NCBI GenBank assembly: GCA_044238605.1
Contig: JBIICY010000004.1
Coordinates: 186,001 to 250,000, forward strand
Direction: 5' to 3'
DNA from: UBA10438 sp044238605
Lineage (GTDB): Bacteria; Bacteroidota; Ignavibacteria; Kapaibacteriales; Kapaibacteriaceae
Length of the DNA stretch: 64,000 nt
Shown: in pieces, positions 44,634 through 54,628 of the stretch
Layout of the letters: each line of letters begins with the position of its first letter
Numbering within the stretch: position 1 is the first letter of the stretch
Translations under genes and position numbers: made by a program
Notes under the pieces: generated by a model
What the model saw: only the letters and a program-made list of their open reading frames with translations
What the model was told of the DNA's origin: nothing
Databases searched by the model: none

Positions 44634-45425
44634 ATGAAGGCCTCCTATCAACAACAGTTTCTGTCGTATGTGTTGCTCCTTACGCGTGGCGTTGGGAGTG
44701 TTGCGGCAATGAAGATTTATACGGCCATCAAACAGGCTGGCATTGATGACCACTATGTTGGATACATGCTTCATGCTGGTAAGCTTGACGAGATTGCTCA
44801 TTTGTTTGGGCGTAACGCTGAACACGTGAGTGCTGTACTTCGGACTTCAGTGCGAACCGACTTTGAATTGCTACGTGCAGATGGTCAGTTCCCAGTTTGC
44901 CCCTTTGATTCACTTCTGCCACAATACTACTGGGATCGCGCAGTTTCCCATCGGCTACCGCTCCTGTTCATTGCTCGCGGTACACCACCACCGACAGATA
45001 GGACATGGATAGCGGTGATTGGATCACGTAATGCGAATGAGGATGGCTTGCAGCGAGCCCGCGCAGCTGGTGCGCGCAACGCGTTAGATGGACACGTTAC
45101 GGTTTCGGGAGGTGCCAAAGGTGTTGATTTAGCAGCGACCACAGCGGCAGCCGAGGCATCTGGCATGGCAGTCATCGTTCCGGCTGGTGATGTGTCAAGC
45201 GTACGAAGTACAGATCATCAGTTAGTGCTATCACCCTATGCACCGGGAACACATTTCTCACCTGGTATTGCAATGGCGCGCAACGCTGTTGTTGTGGCGT
45301 TGTCGCAGAGTGTAATTGTTGCCGAAGTTCGAAGTGGCGCCAACGGAGCACCATCAGGCACACAGCATGCGATAAGTATTGCAAAGGACTACGGAGTGCC
45401 CGTCACTTTGGCTACGTCTCCATAG
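44634..45425 (+). CDS. DprA/Smf-like SLOG-fold protein
   Basis: 263 residues from ATG 44634, two bases after the PRTase stop. The N-terminal 110 residues are helical (HhH-like: LLLTRGVGSVAAMKIY). A Rossmann-like SLOG domain follows: WIAVIGSRNANEDGLQRA, TVSGGAKGVDLAA, FSPGIAMARNAVVVALS, VIVAEVRSGANG. These match DprA motifs GSR, SGGA-GID, RN and SG. DprA loads RecA on incoming single-stranded DNA, whereas SLOG proteins in conflict systems make or sense nucleotides. At 263 residues it lacks the C-terminal winged helix of full DprA. Confidence 0.8.
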   Translation: MKASYQQQFLSYVLLLTRGVGSVAAMKIYTAIKQAGIDDHYVGYMLHAGKLDEIAHLFGRNAEHVSAVLRTSVRTDFELLRADGQFPVCPFDSLLPQYYWDRAVSHRLPLLFIARGTPPPTDRTWIAVIGSRNANEDGLQRARAAGARNALDGHVTVSGGAKGVDLAATTAAAEASGMAVIVPAGDVSSVRSTDHQLVLSPYAPGTHFSPGIAMARNAVVVALSQSVIVAEVRSGANGAPSGTQHAISIAKDYGVPVTLATSP

Positions 45426-45618
45426 TGTTGAGACCGTATGCTGGTTTCATCAGCCCATAGCCCATCTCTACCCAAACAATCACCAATAAGCTGTCCGGTT
45501 GGTATGAGTAGGGTTTGTGTTTGATTACATCCAAGGCACAGCACCAGCATCCTTCGGATACACGCTCATCACTAACGACCTGATTTGGTGGATTCCATTT
45601 GTGATAATGATCAATCAA
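45412..45618 (-). CDS. Possible small Cys/Trp-rich protein
   Basis: 68 residues from a TTG. Its end overlaps the DprA-like stop by 14 bp. The composition (EGCWCCALDVIKHKPYSYQP) looks protein-like, but no ribosome site or family is seen. It may be a remnant. Confidence 0.3.
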   Translation of the reverse strand: MIDHYHKWNPPNQVVSDERVSEGCWCCALDVIKHKPYSYQPDSLLVIVWVEMGYGLMKPAYGLNTMET

Positions 45619-45649
45619 GCACGCAAGGCACGTGGTTAACGCATCACTC

Positions 45650-48130
45650 TCAATTGTCGTCCATAGTCATCAAACTCACCTTGAACCACTCTTCACCATC
45701 GCTTTGCAACGTGAGACTAGATTGGTTTTGATTCAGTTGCCAGTATGTATCTGCGTTATACCAGATACACGTTCCTGTGCCAGGCACAACAGCCCCCTGC
45801 GGTGTTCGTGCGGACCCCTTGCGGGAACGGATAATCAGGACTCGTCCAGCAGATGTATCGGCTTTGGGTAACATGATGTTGACCGTTAACGCAGAATCAA
45901 CATCAGTAACGATGGTGTAGTCTTCCAGCGAAACGTGATATGTGCTGTCCTGTTTAATGATTCGCACAGGATATCGAACACCTCCTCCATGCCTTACGCT
46001 TCCGTTGAACCCTAGGGTTCGTTTTTTGAAGTCGCCTCGTATCAGCGCGCTTTCGGTAGCTTTGGTATCAATGTAAAGTTGGTGGTCGATAGGGGGATTT
46101 ACTTCATAACGGCCCCACCAATCCTCTTTACCCATGTACACGTCTGGTGGGCCCGCGTTCACCCCAATGAAAACATTGCTATCTCCTTCACCGAAATTCC
46201 AGCCAGCACGCGCACCAACTGCAATATTCCCAGAGCCACCCAACGTCCTGCTCAGGGCCTTGTTGCCAATCGCCGTGTTTTCGCTACCATACCCGTACAT
46301 GTGCATGGCCTCATTACCTATTGCAACATGATTGCCGCTTCTGAAAGCAAGATCTCCATAAAAGCCTCTACGTGTGAGGTTATGCCAGCTGTTTGCATTG
46401 TATAACACTCGATTCCCAATACCAATTGTGCTATCAAAAGCCTTCCCAGGATAATCTTGCGCCATCGACGCCCAATTGCCATGCGCTTTAGCGTTGTATC
46501 CATACCAACCCTTAATGGTGTTTCCGCCCGCAGCTTCATAACCAATCAAAATATTATCCGAACCTCTGTACAGCTGATTACCGGCACGGACTCCGATCGC
46601 GATGTTTCTGCTGCCACCTGGTGTCGTCCAATTTGATCGGATATGTTCTACAGTTGTGTCCTTGCCCAGGTTTTCTAGAGCTGATGCTCCAATTACGGTG
46701 TTCATTTCAACGTTGAATATTGGTGCACGACGGATGATGTTGCTACCAATGATTGTGCTTTGCGACCCGTTGCTATCTACACGTGTAAATGACCCTATCC
46801 CAAGTACTGTAACGCTGTCCATGGCTGTAAGGCTTGGAGAACGGGGCTCCTGTCCAACCATGATCGAGTTCGAAAATCCAACTCCGCCCTCACGCACGTC
46901 TGATAGGTAATCGAGACGCGTTGGTATTGTTCCAGGAGAAAAGTCTTGCAGTGTTAGGGATGAATCCTGAACGTTGTGCGAATTGACGGCATCGCGCGCA
47001 ATCTTTCCGTTGGTAACAGCGCTATCTGCCATTTTTATCGTTGTTACGCTTCTATCAAAGATCTTCTCAGTTGTCACAGCACCCTGGCGTAGCTGAGGAT
47101 TTGGATATGTTCCTGTGAGATCGCCCCCAGCAGCGGTCACAATGGAATGTGTACCAATCTCTGTGATGCGCCCCTTACTGTCTACTGTTAGAGAAGGTAT
47201 GGACAATGCATCTCCATATGTACCGGGTGTAACCCCCGTGGAAGATAGTTTCTCGGTCGTTACCGCTCCATCAAGTAGCTGCAGCGTCGTGACTGCACCA
47301 TCACGAATCTTGTCACTGGTGATAGCGTTTGTCGCAATTGCCGGATTGGGATAGCTTCCGGCTAGGTCACCTCCTGCTGCACCAGAGGGAGGTAGGGTGC
47401 GTGGTATGACGTTATCGGCAATTTTGACAAGAGTTACTGAGCCATCTGAAATGGTAGCGGTCGTCACAGCATCGTTGGCAAGTTTGCGTGTTGTAATAGC
47501 CCCGTCGCGCACATCGATCTGTGCAAATGGTCCGGCCTGGTTGGTAATTGCAATTGTGCTATCTCTGCTGCCAAGCATCTTGATGGCATCAAACGAGAGA
47601 TTCATGCTCAATCGCAGCGTATCGCCTGACGTTGATACAATGATTCCGTTTGATCCCTCAATCAGTACATTACCTCTAAGGTCATTGATACTGCGCACGA
47701 CACGGAGGTTGGTGGAGTCAACATATGAGGCAGAGTCTGCAAACTCTGCCCGCACTGCATAGGGTACAACAGATATGAGAGTTCTTGGGAACGGACGCTC
47801 ACCAGTAATAGAAGTCTCAAGGTACATCTGGACCTTCAAGAAGTCCACATTCTCAAGCGTTACAGCTGAGCCGAGGTATACCTGAAAGAGACCCTTTGTA
47901 ACAACAGTCTGCTGAGTTTCTTCCCATAGTAATCGGCCAGACGAGAGACTATCGTACAGCCTGAACACCAGCTCGTATGGTCCGTCTGGAAGGGGCTGGC
48001 CATTTGACTGTGTCAGCAGACCCTGATAGGAGATACGTCTATCAATCTGCGACTCCAACTTTGCTGGCTGGAAAATCCACAGCACAGCAAGCAGTGCGCT
48101 GACAAACCAGACACGAGGATAAATAGGCAT
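45650..48130 (-). CDS. Large exported surface protein with tail-fibre/adhesin-like repeats
   Basis: 826 residues. A signal peptide (VWFVSALLAVLWIFQPAKLESQ) leads to a beta-sandwich-like N-terminus (ISYQGLLTQSNGQPLPDGPYELVFRLYDS type). Then come many short units such as GAVTTEKL, GAVTTLQL and DGSVTLVKI, and two GGDLxGxYPNP motifs, as in phage tail-fibre and fibrous adhesins. The region about 520-680 has YadA-head-like units (NIAVGARAGWNF, NVFIGVNAG, NTAIGNKAL). Likely a trimeric, cell-surface fibre. No C-terminal sorting domain is evident. Confidence 0.7.
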   Translation of the reverse strand: MPIYPRVWFVSALLAVLWIFQPAKLESQIDRRISYQGLLTQSNGQPLPDGPYELVFRLYDSLSSGRLLWEETQQTVVTKGLFQVYLGSAVTLENVDFLKVQMYLETSITGERPFPRTLISVVPYAVRAEFADSASYVDSTNLRVVRSINDLRGNVLIEGSNGIIVSTSGDTLRLSMNLSFDAIKMLGSRDSTIAITNQAGPFAQIDVRDGAITTRKLANDAVTTATISDGSVTLVKIADNVIPRTLPPSGAAGGDLAGSYPNPAIATNAITSDKIRDGAVTTLQLLDGAVTTEKLSSTGVTPGTYGDALSIPSLTVDSKGRITEIGTHSIVTAAGGDLTGTYPNPQLRQGAVTTEKIFDRSVTTIKMADSAVTNGKIARDAVNSHNVQDSSLTLQDFSPGTIPTRLDYLSDVREGGVGFSNSIMVGQEPRSPSLTAMDSVTVLGIGSFTRVDSNGSQSTIIGSNIIRRAPIFNVEMNTVIGASALENLGKDTTVEHIRSNWTTPGGSRNIAIGVRAGNQLYRGSDNILIGYEAAGGNTIKGWYGYNAKAHGNWASMAQDYPGKAFDSTIGIGNRVLYNANSWHNLTRRGFYGDLAFRSGNHVAIGNEAMHMYGYGSENTAIGNKALSRTLGGSGNIAVGARAGWNFGEGDSNVFIGVNAGPPDVYMGKEDWWGRYEVNPPIDHQLYIDTKATESALIRGDFKKRTLGFNGSVRHGGGVRYPVRIIKQDSTYHVSLEDYTIVTDVDSALTVNIMLPKADTSAGRVLIIRSRKGSARTPQGAVVPGTGTCIWYNADTYWQLNQNQSSLTLQSDGEEWFKVSLMTMDDN

Positions 48131-48220
48131 ATGGACAAGTGTCCTATATCATTGAGGTAGCGCTAGAACGTTTGTAAACAAATATATGCCTAGGTGCTAA
48201 GAACAACTCTATTTTGCGCG

Positions 48221-48619
48221 ATGATACGAGACCTGTTTACCGAGAAGACGTCACGCATCGTCTGGACTCTGCTCCTTGCTGGCGCTGGTACCGCGCATTT
48301 TGTTATGCCCGAGTGGTTCGTTGCATACTATCCTAGCTACATGCCGTTTGCATCACATGCTCATGATGTAGTCGTAATATCTGGCGTTGTTGAGTATTTC
48401 GTTGCAGCACTGCTGTGGATACCGCGAACGCGGCGCATCGCATGGTTAAGTATTGCAACGCTCATGGTGCTCTACATACCCGTGCATGTATACGTGATCA
48501 CACATCACGATGTGATATCCCATCCGCCCCTTACCATACCACTATGGGTTGCCTGGCTAAGGCTAACCGTGCAGTTCGTCTTTGTCTGGTGGGCGGGATA
48601 TGAGGGCAAGAGGGTCTAG
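48221..48619 (+). CDS. DoxX-like membrane protein, copy A
   Basis: 132 residues from ATG 48221. Four hydrophobic helices (VWTLLLAGAGTAHFVMP, VVISGVVEYFVAALLWI, WLSIATLMVLYIPVHVYVI, LWVAWLRLTVQFVFVWW) as in DoxX-like proteins. Its DNA is highly similar to that of 55715-56116 over most of its length, and its first 13 codons are also kept at 54485-54523. Cellular role not known. Confidence 0.75.
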   Translation: MIRDLFTEKTSRIVWTLLLAGAGTAHFVMPEWFVAYYPSYMPFASHAHDVVVISGVVEYFVAALLWIPRTRRIAWLSIATLMVLYIPVHVYVITHHDVISHPPLTIPLWVAWLRLTVQFVFVWWAGYEGKRV

Positions 48620-48722
48620 AGTAGTGATCTGCTCGAGCAAAGATCCTAGCAATGTGATCATAATGCTATCCCAATTGTTATGTTGATGGTCTAATATCGA
48701 CTTCTTGATAGTTTATCATTCT

Positions 48723-51700
48723 ATGATCAAACAAAAGCTTGAGCGAGCCCGTCAAGATCTGATTGACAAGGGGCTACGGCATAACCCTCTCCTCAACTTC
48801 AAGCTATCGAAGGCCAAAGGCGTTGCAGTTGTTGATGGAGACTCTGCCACCGTGTATGCCTCATTAGTTGTCGACGAAAAGGGGCTAGTGTTCGCATCGA
48901 ACAGCTATCGTGGCACAAAGAATGTGCTACATACTGACTACGACGACGACACTCTGCAGAAACGACTACTGAAAACTCACTCCGATGCCCGTACCTGCAT
49001 CGAAGAACGGGGTGTGAATGTTCTCTACCTCGCACTTGGTATGCTGCATTGGTATGAAGAAGCTTCGAGTTCTACAGAACTAAGGGCGCCGTTATTGCTC
49101 GTGCCCGTTAAGATGGAACGGTCTTCTGCATCCGACGCATTTGTGGTCAAATATTCGAATGAAGACATAGAAGAGAACATCTCGTTAGCTGCTCGAATGT
49201 CGGAGCTGGGATTGAAACTACCGGCTATCGAGGACAAAGATGAGATTGATGTAGATGCATACTTCGATCAAGTAGAGCGCGCTATCAAAACGCAACGCAG
49301 GTGGCGCGTAGAGCGAAGCGAGATCGCATTGAGCCTGTTTTCGTTCTCGAACATTTTCATGTTTCGTGATCTGGTGCCAGAGAACTGGTGCACGGAGACG
49401 TCGCCGAATGGATCACCTATTATCGAGTCTCTTCTTGGGTCGGGATTTGGTTCCGACGTGCCATCCATATCAGAGGATGAGTATCTCGATAAACACATAG
49501 CTCCCGATGTTCTGCGACAGGTTGTAGATGCTGATAGTAGTCAGGCCCTGGCAATGCTTGACGTTAAACGTGGAATGAACCTGGTTATCCAGGGTCCTCC
49601 TGGCACAGGAAAATCGCAAACCATCACAAACATTATTGCCGATGCTGTTGCCGACGGAAAAAAAGTACTCTTTGTTGCAGAAAAAAGTGCGGCTCTTGAT
49701 GTCGTTAAGCGCAGACTGTCCAAGGTGGGGCTGGGAGATCTATGTCTCGAGCTGCACAGCCACACTGCCAACAAGAAGGCACTGTTGGAGGAACTGCGCC
49801 GTACACATCAGTTGGGGCGGCCAGTTGCTTTCAAGGGTTGGAGCATCCAGAATTACAAAGCCAATCGCGATGCTCTGAATGAGTACTGCTTATCACTTAA
49901 TACGGACATAGAAGGCACGAGCTGGACGCCTCATCAACTGATTGGAAAGCTGGCAGGAGTCCGTGCCCGAAACATTCATCAGAGCATCCCAGATGCTGAG
50001 TTACCTGCCTCTGATGTTCTCTGGACAAAGTCTCAGTACCAACACAAGCAGAATATCGTTTCAGAGGCTGCCAGACTGTTAACTGAGATCAAGGCACCTT
50101 CATCGAATCCATTTCGGTATACGCAGCTTGAAGTTCTGATGCCGTTTGAACAGGATGCTGTATTGAAGCTGCTCATGCAGGCCCTGGATACCTACAAGGA
50201 TCTTTCAGGCAAACTACATGAGTTTGCCGCGGGCACAGGCTGCATAGCCGATGGAACAGTTAATGAGATCACGTCGATGATGTTGGCAGCTCACAGAGCG
50301 AGTTCTGCGCCAACGTGCAACGGAATAGACAGCAGCCTCGAGGCATGGGAGGAACGCGGAGCGGAGCTTTTCGAGCTTGTGAAGAAGGGACGTTACTGTT
50401 CAGATCTGCGTCAGCAATATGCATCTATCCTTCACGAGCATTCCTGGGAAACGGATTGTTCTGTGATGCACAGAGTATTGGAAGAAAAGGGTAGCTCATT
50501 GCTTCGGTGTTTTTCGTCTGACTATCGGAAAGCGCGGTCGAGCAGCAAAGCCCTCATTGCCAATGGTCAGAAGTACGACGTGTCTGGTACGAAGCAGATT
50601 CTGGAAGCTGTTATCGCATTTCAACAAGGAAAACGTGATATAGAAAATGCGCCGTCGGGGCTTCGACTGCTTCTCGGACAGCATTGGAAGGGGATGCAGA
50701 CATCATGGTCTTCCGCAGAAGAGATTACAGCTTGGGTTATTGACTTTGTCTCCAGCCCGCAGACTACACCGTATGATGCAGATATGCTAAAGTATCTCGC
50801 TGCGTCGTCTGCAAATGCTTCCGGGTTGCGGGTGTATGAGGGTGAGATTACTCGAAAGCTGGCAGCGCTCAATGAACAGGTGCAGTCCATCGTATCGAAG
50901 CTTGCATATGATGCCGGTGCACAGCACATGCTCCTTTCTGGCTCCGTTTCTCAGATGAGTAGTTTACTAGGATCAATGATCGACAACATTGGTTTGCTAC
51001 AGCATGCTGTTCGATGGAATGGTATGAAGCGTGCGCTCGAATCAGAAGGCATGATGTGGATGTCGGGGATGATAGAGCAGCGGAACCTTGCACCATATGA
51101 CCTTGAAGACGTGTTTATCTTCAACGCGTTGAATCCGCTGCTGCGAAAGGCCTTCACTGAGCGTCCATCACTTGCTCGTGCAGATGGCAGCTCGATGACA
51201 TCCAAGCGGGAGGTCTTTAAAGATTTAGATCAGGCAAGTTTCCTTTCCACGCGTGATGAGCTGTTGGCAAAGCATCACATGGGGATACCAAAGACAACTG
51301 ATCAGGGTCAGGTTGGTATTCTCGCGCGAGAGTATCAGAAGAAGCGCAGACACATGCCGATTCGTAAACTGATGGAGCAAACACATGATGTGATACAGGC
51401 AATGAAGCCCGTATTCATGATGAGCCCCAAATCGATAGCTGCGTTTCTACCGACAAATTCAGTTTCATTCGATCTAGTCGTGTTTGATGAGGCAAGTCAG
51501 ATACGGCCTGTTGATGCATTTGGAGCGTTATTGCGGGGCAAGCAGATCGTTGTTGTAGGTGACACAAAACAGTTGCCCCCTACAAACTTCTTTGCTCGCA
51601 TGTTGGATGATGAGGCAGATGATGATTCATCTGATTCTGTAACGTCAGATATCGAGAGTTTGTTGGGCCTTGCTGCAAGTCAAGGTGTGCGCGAGCGTAT

Positions 51701-53372
51701 GCTTCGCTGGCACTATCGAAGCCGCCACGATTCGCTCATCGCGTTGTCGAATCAACTCTTCTATGATAATCGACTAATTGTATTTCCGAGCCCAATAGCA
51801 GTCCGCTCTGACCTTGGCTTGGTGTTTCATCATCTGCCTGATTCGGTCTATGATCGGGGTAAATCACGCACCAATGCGGCCGAGGCCGACGCAGTTGCTA
51901 TGGCTGTGATCGAGCATGCTAGAAACAATCCGGGTAAAACACTCGGCGTTGCAACCTTCAATACACAACAAGCAGAGGCAATCAACAGTAGGCTAGAGCT
52001 ATTGCGCAGGCAGCATACAGATACCGAGAATTTCTTTCAGGCCCATCAAGATGAACCGTTTTTCTGTAAGAGTCTCGAAAGTGTGCAGGGTGATGAACGG
52101 GACGTGATATTCATCAGCATTGGATATGGGCGGGATCACGCTGGTTATTTGTCTATGTCGTTTGGAGCGGTCAACAAGGACGGCGGCGAACGACGACTCA
52201 ACGTGCTCATTACACGTGCGCGAGAGAGCTGCCATGTGTTCTCAAACATCACGCATCATGATATCAATGATTCGCGTTCATCATCATCTGGACTTATGGC
52301 CTTGAAGGCTTTTCTCCGTTATGCTGAAAGGGGCGAGATTGATATTCCAACCTCAGGTACGGAGGATGTAGAGTCTCCTTTTGAAGAGGAAGTTGCTAAT
52401 GCGCTCAAGGCTCGTGGTTATCAAGTGGCATATCAGGTTGGCAGCGGAGGCTTCAGGATTGATCTGGCGATCCGTGATTCGGAAAATCCATCCAATTACA
52501 TTATTGGAATCGAGTGTGACGGGGCAACGTATCATAGGTCACGTTCGGCTCGAGACCGCGATAGGCTGCGTCAGCAGGCACTTGAGAACATCGGTTGGAG
52601 ATTACATCGGATCTGGAGCACAGACTGGTTCCGATCACCCGACGAGGAGATGAAAAAGGTGATTGCATCAGTTAATGAGGCAACTGTTCACGCGCGAGCA
52701 CGCAGCACACAACAACGCAGTGTTCCAGTTGTCTCCGCGTCAACCTTGCCTGTCTCCGCGTCTGCCAATGCTCTTGAGCGACAACCAAAGCGTACAGAAG
52801 TATCAAAGGAGATTGTTGGCATACCGTACAAGTATGCGCGGTTACAAATCCGTCTAGGAAGTCGACAGTTACACGAGGTAAGTCCTCAAGAAATGGCAAA
52901 ATGGATTGTAAGTGTTGTTGATGTCGAATCGCCAGTTCTTGTCAGTAATGTTATCGCACGCATCGCCAATGCTGCAGGTGTAAAACGTGTGGCTAGCCGG
53001 ATCGAAGAAACCTACAATGATGGGCTCAAGCTTGCGATTCAATCCGGAAGCGTAACGAAAACGAAGGATTTTCTTTACAGTTCTAGCAACACACAAATAC
53101 ACGTGCGTGACAGGGCTGACTTTGATCCGTCTGACAAGCGCACAGATGCAATCGCTCCAGAAGAAATAGATGCTGCCATTGAGCTTGTGATACGCGAGAC
53201 ATTTGGAATCGCAGCAGCAGACCTTAGTACGGCCGTTGGAAAGGCACTTGGCTTTAAGCGAACATCAGAAGACATGCAGAGTTATGTCAGACAGCGATTG
53301 AAATCGATTCAAAAGGGGGGTAGAGTTGAGGATAAAGCAGGATTGTTGAGGATTGTTTCTGAAACGACATGA
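48723..53372 (+). CDS. DUF4011 / SF1 helicase / Vsr-like endonuclease / DUF3320 protein
   Basis: 1549 residues from ATG 48723. Order: DUF4011-like N-terminus (RARQDLIDKGLRHNPLLNF), helicase core with Walker A GPPGTGKS near 290 and Walker B VVFDEASQIRP near 921, DTKQLPPTNFF, a VQGDERDVIFISIGYG motif, ERRLNVLITRARE, then a Vsr/MTES_1575-type endonuclease near 1225-1300 (SPFEEEVANALKARGYQ, RIDLAI, GIECDGATYH), and a DUF3320-like C-terminus from about 1390. This is the architecture of a single-gene phage-defence class (reported as Hhe, from memory). The catalytic residues of helicase and nuclease look intact. Confidence 0.85.
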   Translation: MIKQKLERARQDLIDKGLRHNPLLNFKLSKAKGVAVVDGDSATVYASLVVDEKGLVFASNSYRGTKNVLHTDYDDDTLQKRLLKTHSDARTCIEERGVNVLYLALGMLHWYEEASSSTELRAPLLLVPVKMERSSASDAFVVKYSNEDIEENISLAARMSELGLKLPAIEDKDEIDVDAYFDQVERAIKTQRRWRVERSEIALSLFSFSNIFMFRDLVPENWCTETSPNGSPIIESLLGSGFGSDVPSISEDEYLDKHIAPDVLRQVVDADSSQALAMLDVKRGMNLVIQGPPGTGKSQTITNIIADAVADGKKVLFVAEKSAALDVVKRRLSKVGLGDLCLELHSHTANKKALLEELRRTHQLGRPVAFKGWSIQNYKANRDALNEYCLSLNTDIEGTSWTPHQLIGKLAGVRARNIHQSIPDAELPASDVLWTKSQYQHKQNIVSEAARLLTEIKAPSSNPFRYTQLEVLMPFEQDAVLKLLMQALDTYKDLSGKLHEFAAGTGCIADGTVNEITSMMLAAHRASSAPTCNGIDSSLEAWEERGAELFELVKKGRYCSDLRQQYASILHEHSWETDCSVMHRVLEEKGSSLLRCFSSDYRKARSSSKALIANGQKYDVSGTKQILEAVIAFQQGKRDIENAPSGLRLLLGQHWKGMQTSWSSAEEITAWVIDFVSSPQTTPYDADMLKYLAASSANASGLRVYEGEITRKLAALNEQVQSIVSKLAYDAGAQHMLLSGSVSQMSSLLGSMIDNIGLLQHAVRWNGMKRALESEGMMWMSGMIEQRNLAPYDLEDVFIFNALNPLLRKAFTERPSLARADGSSMTSKREVFKDLDQASFLSTRDELLAKHHMGIPKTTDQGQVGILAREYQKKRRHMPIRKLMEQTHDVIQAMKPVFMMSPKSIAAFLPTNSVSFDLVVFDEASQIRPVDAFGALLRGKQIVVVGDTKQLPPTNFFARMLDDEADDDSSDSVTSDIESLLGLAASQGVRERMLRWHYRSRHDSLIALSNQLFYDNRLIVFPSPIAVRSDLGLVFHHLPDSVYDRGKSRTNAAEADAVAMAVIEHARNNPGKTLGVATFNTQQAEAINSRLELLRRQHTDTENFFQAHQDEPFFCKSLESVQGDERDVIFISIGYGRDHAGYLSMSFGAVNKDGGERRLNVLITRARESCHVFSNITHHDINDSRSSSSGLMALKAFLRYAERGEIDIPTSGTEDVESPFEEEVANALKARGYQVAYQVGSGGFRIDLAIRDSENPSNYIIGIECDGATYHRSRSARDRDRLRQQALENIGWRLHRIWSTDWFRSPDEEMKKVIASVNEATVHARARSTQQRSVPVVSASTLPVSASANALERQPKRTEVSKEIVGIPYKYARLQIRLGSRQLHEVSPQEMAKWIVSVVDVESPVLVSNVIARIANAAGVKRVASRIEETYNDGLKLAIQSGSVTKTKDFLYSSSNTQIHVRDRADFDPSDKRTDAIAPEEIDAAIELVIRETFGIAAADLSTAVGKALGFKRTSEDMQSYVRQRLKSIQKGGRVEDKAGLLRIVSETT

Positions 53373-53442
53373 TGCGTCGTTGGAGCTCGTAACCTTGTAG
53401 TCAATAACAATGCTTCGATATCACAACAGGTAAGGATACACG

Positions 53443-54243
53443 ATGATGACGGTTTCTGCCGCCGATCTTGCGGTTATTACGGTTGAAGGGGGCTTTGCAC
53501 TCGCTGCTGGTAGTGAGGCACTTCGCACGCCCAAGGGTAACGTACTCCAGCATTCTTCTGAAGAGTTGATGCTTGAGATATTGACGATTCTGCGCAGTCA
53601 GGGAGTCATCACTCTGGAGTCAGGTGCTTTGTCTGTGCCGGTATCAATGAGCCCCTTGTATCTCTTGACGGACATGCTCGATGTTGTGATTCCGGAGACG
53701 GGTATCTATGCAACAGACTTTGTGCAGGCCTTACTTGCAGACCCAGTGCTTTATACCATTCCAGGACCGGAGCAGATTTCCCGTGACGCAGCCTACGAAT
53801 GCGTGCGTGCGATCCTTGAGACGGAGTTGCCACCACTTCGTAGGCATGTAACCGAGCTCCAGTCCCGCGCATTTGAGCTCGAGCCAGACACTGCAGACGT
53901 TGAGCTTTCAGAAGAAGCAGAAGTAGCAATCGAGCAGGTCAAATGGCTTTACTCGATTCTCTCACCCGAACAGAAGGCTGTGATCAATGCGCTTACTACG
54001 CTGCATAGCGGGTCAATTCTTATGGCAATGTCGCTGATGATCAGTCCTCTTGGCTCGCCTGCAGATTATGCAGATGGAGTCATTGCTGCGCTCATGCTTG
54101 ATGGCAAGCAGTTTGCCGACGTCAGCAGCAAAGAAACCATCACGATCCGTCAGCTTCTCGAGCAGGATGCGCAGGCAGCGATGAACTTTCTCGCACTCAC
54201 CAACGATGATCAGGATTGGACGGAAAAAGAAGAGGGTGAGTGA
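53443..54243 (+). CDS. ATP12-like protein
   Basis: 266 residues. The start region reads like ATP12 chaperones: SEALRTPKGNVLQHSSEEL (family: LKTPxGNPLxLPxxxLA), then a helix and SVPVSMSPLYLLTDMLDVV (family: MPLTxLAxTAID). The last 100 residues have INALTTLHSGSILMAMSLMIS and a YADGVIAALMLDGKQF helix, comparable to the TGS...ALA and DExxQ ends. ATP12 assists F1-ATPase alpha-subunit assembly. Here the gene is between a defence helicase and a decayed membrane gene, 70 bp after the helicase. Identification by pattern only. Confidence 0.5.
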   Translation: MMTVSAADLAVITVEGGFALAAGSEALRTPKGNVLQHSSEELMLEILTILRSQGVITLESGALSVPVSMSPLYLLTDMLDVVIPETGIYATDFVQALLADPVLYTIPGPEQISRDAAYECVRAILETELPPLRRHVTELQSRAFELEPDTADVELSEEAEVAIEQVKWLYSILSPEQKAVINALTTLHSGSILMAMSLMISPLGSPADYADGVIAALMLDGKQFADVSSKETITIRQLLEQDAQAAMNFLALTNDDQDWTEKEEGE

Positions 54244-54311
54244 GAGATTCGGAACCCCAAGCCTCTTCCCATCGTTTTGTGGACAGTGATATCCATTCGC
54301 AAGCCACATCT

Positions 54312-54488
54312 ATGAATTCGCGCCTCGCTTCTGTTCTCCGCATCGCAGCACTGTACAACATAGCCTGGGGTGCATGGCAGGTGCTTGCACCGAACAGCTT
54401 CTTTGAGCTAATGGGGATGGAGCCTATCAACCATCCGATGGTGTGGCAGGGGATGGGCATGGTGTGCGCAGGGTTTCCGCTCCGATGA
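54312..54488 (+). pseudogene. Truncated membrane protein
   Basis: 58 residues (MNSRLASVLRIAALYNIAW ... WQGMGMVCAGFPLR) that begin like a four-helix membrane protein and stop after the second hydrophobic region. The frame ends within 4 bp of a DoxX fragment, as if a deletion joined the two. Confidence 0.5.
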
Positions 54489-54535
54489 TACGTGAGCTGT
54501 TTACCGAGAAGACGTCGCGCATCTGCAAGACGTAA
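54485..54535 (+). pseudogene. Fragment of a third DoxX-like gene
   Basis: An ATG followed by IRELFTEKTSRI matches the first 13 codons of copy A at 48221, then diverges (CKT) and stops. It is the leftover 5' end of a DoxX gene. The RhuM gene and intact copy B follow, so the break point near 54524 marks an insertion or recombination joint. Confidence 0.7.
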
Positions 54536-54628
54536 CTGGGTTGCCACACTTGGTCTTGCTTATGGCAAAGGAAGAGTTACTTGTTTCGTGCAGTATATTC
54601 ATTAAGTCCATGATACATCACTAGACCC

